Positions 5,523 through 6,004 of a DNA stretch of 6,004 nt are shown here, piece by piece. Position 1 is the stretch's first letter, and each line of letters opens with the position of its first letter. The stretch covers positions 1 to 6,004 of the forward strand of contig CANMWW010000160.1 in assembly GCA_947500965.1 (NCBI GenBank), written 5' to 3'. Below the pieces are notes generated by a model. The model saw nothing but the letters and a program-made list of their open reading frames with translations, made no database searches and was not told where the DNA came from. Made by a program: the position numbers and the translations under genes. Source of the stretch: Alphaproteobacteria bacterium (GTDB taxonomy: Bacteria > Pseudomonadota > Alphaproteobacteria > CACIAM-22H2).

Positions 5523-6004
5523 ATGACGCCTCGCTTCCTCTCCGATGCCGATCTCGCCTACGCCACCATGCGGCGGCGCTTCCAGCCCGGCGAGCGGCTG
5601 GCATTCGACCCTGGCTATCGCCTCGCGCACCTGCCGCTGGTGGCGCCCGGCCATCCGGCTGTGATCGCCGAGGCACCTGGCAGGGACTACCGCCGCGGCC
5701 GCTACGCCGAGCCGCGCCATGCCGTGGTGCTGGCAATCCCGGACGCCTTGCTCGCAGCCTCGCCCGCGTTCCGCGGGATCGAGGCGGCGATGCGGGCGGC
5801 GCGCTTCTCCGGCAAGCTGGCCTGGCAAATCCTGCCCGCGCGCGCCGGCCGGCTGCACGCGACGCTCGCCGGCGGCCTCGACTTCACCGCGGCGGCGGAA
5901 GCGATCGCGACGGTCGCGGCGCTTCTGCCGCGCCTCGGCCCGCTGTCCTTCAGGCTTGGCGGGCCGATGGTCGGCGACCGCAATCACGGCCGCATCTATT
6001 TCCC
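5523..6004 (+). CDS. Uncharacterised protein, possible 2H-phosphoesterase-like fold (partial, runs off right edge)
   Basis: From the ATG at 5523 (MTPRFLSDADLAYATMRRRF) the frame stays open for 160 codons to the window edge, with G or C at most third positions, so it is probably a real gene. I do not recognise the family with confidence. After about 65 residues the order is strand HAVVLAIPD, helix, strand, then GRLHATLAGGL, helix FTAAAEAIATVAALLPRL, strand GPLSFRLGGPMVG and RNHGRIYF. The HATL tetrapeptide fits the HhTh motif of 2H phosphoesterases (LigT/CPDase-like, acting on 2',3'-cyclic phosphates or 2'-5' linkages), and the strand-helix-strand order agrees; the second motif would lie beyond the window, so this is tentative. 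No signal peptide is seen and the ribosome site is weak. The 120-bp gap before it, with two hairpins, suggests a separate unit from the catabolic operon. Confidence 0.7.
   Translation, partial: MTPRFLSDADLAYATMRRRFQPGERLAFDPGYRLAHLPLVAPGHPAVIAEAPGRDYRRGRYAEPRHAVVLAIPDALLAASPAFRGIEAAMRAARFSGKLAWQILPARAGRLHATLAGGLDFTAAAEAIATVAALLPRLGPLSFRLGGPMVGDRNHGRIYF

Noticed and set aside
4590..5987. Minus-strand 465-codon open frame opposite the isomerase-like gene and the last gene
   Set aside because: Composition is Arg/Ala/Gly-rich without domain motifs, and it spans two plus-strand genes and the gap between them, as expected of an antisense shadow.
1..6004. CRISPR arrays, tRNA or rRNA genes, insertion sequences
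   Set aside because: No regularly spaced repeats, cloverleaf-like sequences, transposase motifs or terminal repeats with target duplications were seen on reading both strands.

Overview
The window is very GC-rich, with G or C at nearly every third codon position. Its gene content is typical of a Pseudomonadota genome: an OmpR-type response regulator, an LTxxQ/Spy-like periplasmic protein and a small-molecule catabolic operon. A high-GC beta- or alphaproteobacterium is most likely, but no rRNA or other marker fixes the lineage.

Layout. At the left edge (1-168, minus strand) is the N-terminal receiver part of a response regulator that runs off the window. It is divergent from a secreted, His-rich Spy/CpxP-like (LTxxQ family) protein at 311-829. 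The 142 bp between them hold a perfect inverted repeat, TGTAAC-N5-GTTACA (214-230), a good candidate operator for the regulator. A strong GC hairpin follows the Spy-like gene.

From 918 to 5402, five plus-strand genes form a catabolic block: a COG3618 metal-dependent amidohydrolase (918-1865); a 218-bp gap with a TTGACA -35-like box; then four tightly packed genes. These are an isochorismatase-superfamily cysteine amidohydrolase (2084-2764), two tandem allantoinase/cyclic-imide-hydrolase-like members of the polysaccharide deacetylase family (2775-3695 and 3692-4618), and a maleate isomerase/arylmalonate decarboxylase-like protein (4623-5402). The gaps are 10 bp, a 4-bp overlap and 4 bp.

How they may work together (inference): the deacetylase-like proteins open a cyclic imide, ureide or amide ring; the cysteine hydrolase removes ammonia or a carbamoyl group from the resulting half-amide; the last enzyme isomerises or decarboxylates the diacid. 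The COG3618 hydrolase could act on a lactone or related intermediate. Maleimide or succinimide-type cyclic imides are the most economical substrate guess, and hydantoin- or nicotinate-like compounds are alternatives. Two enzymes depart from family expectation: the second deacetylase paralogue has Asn where the first has the His of its SHG motif, and the isomerase-like protein keeps only one of the two usual catalytic cysteines.

After a 120-bp, locally AT-richer gap with a 7-bp-arm inverted repeat, an uncharacterised gene starts at 5523 and runs off the right edge. It carries an HATL motif and a predicted fold order reminiscent of 2H phosphoesterases.
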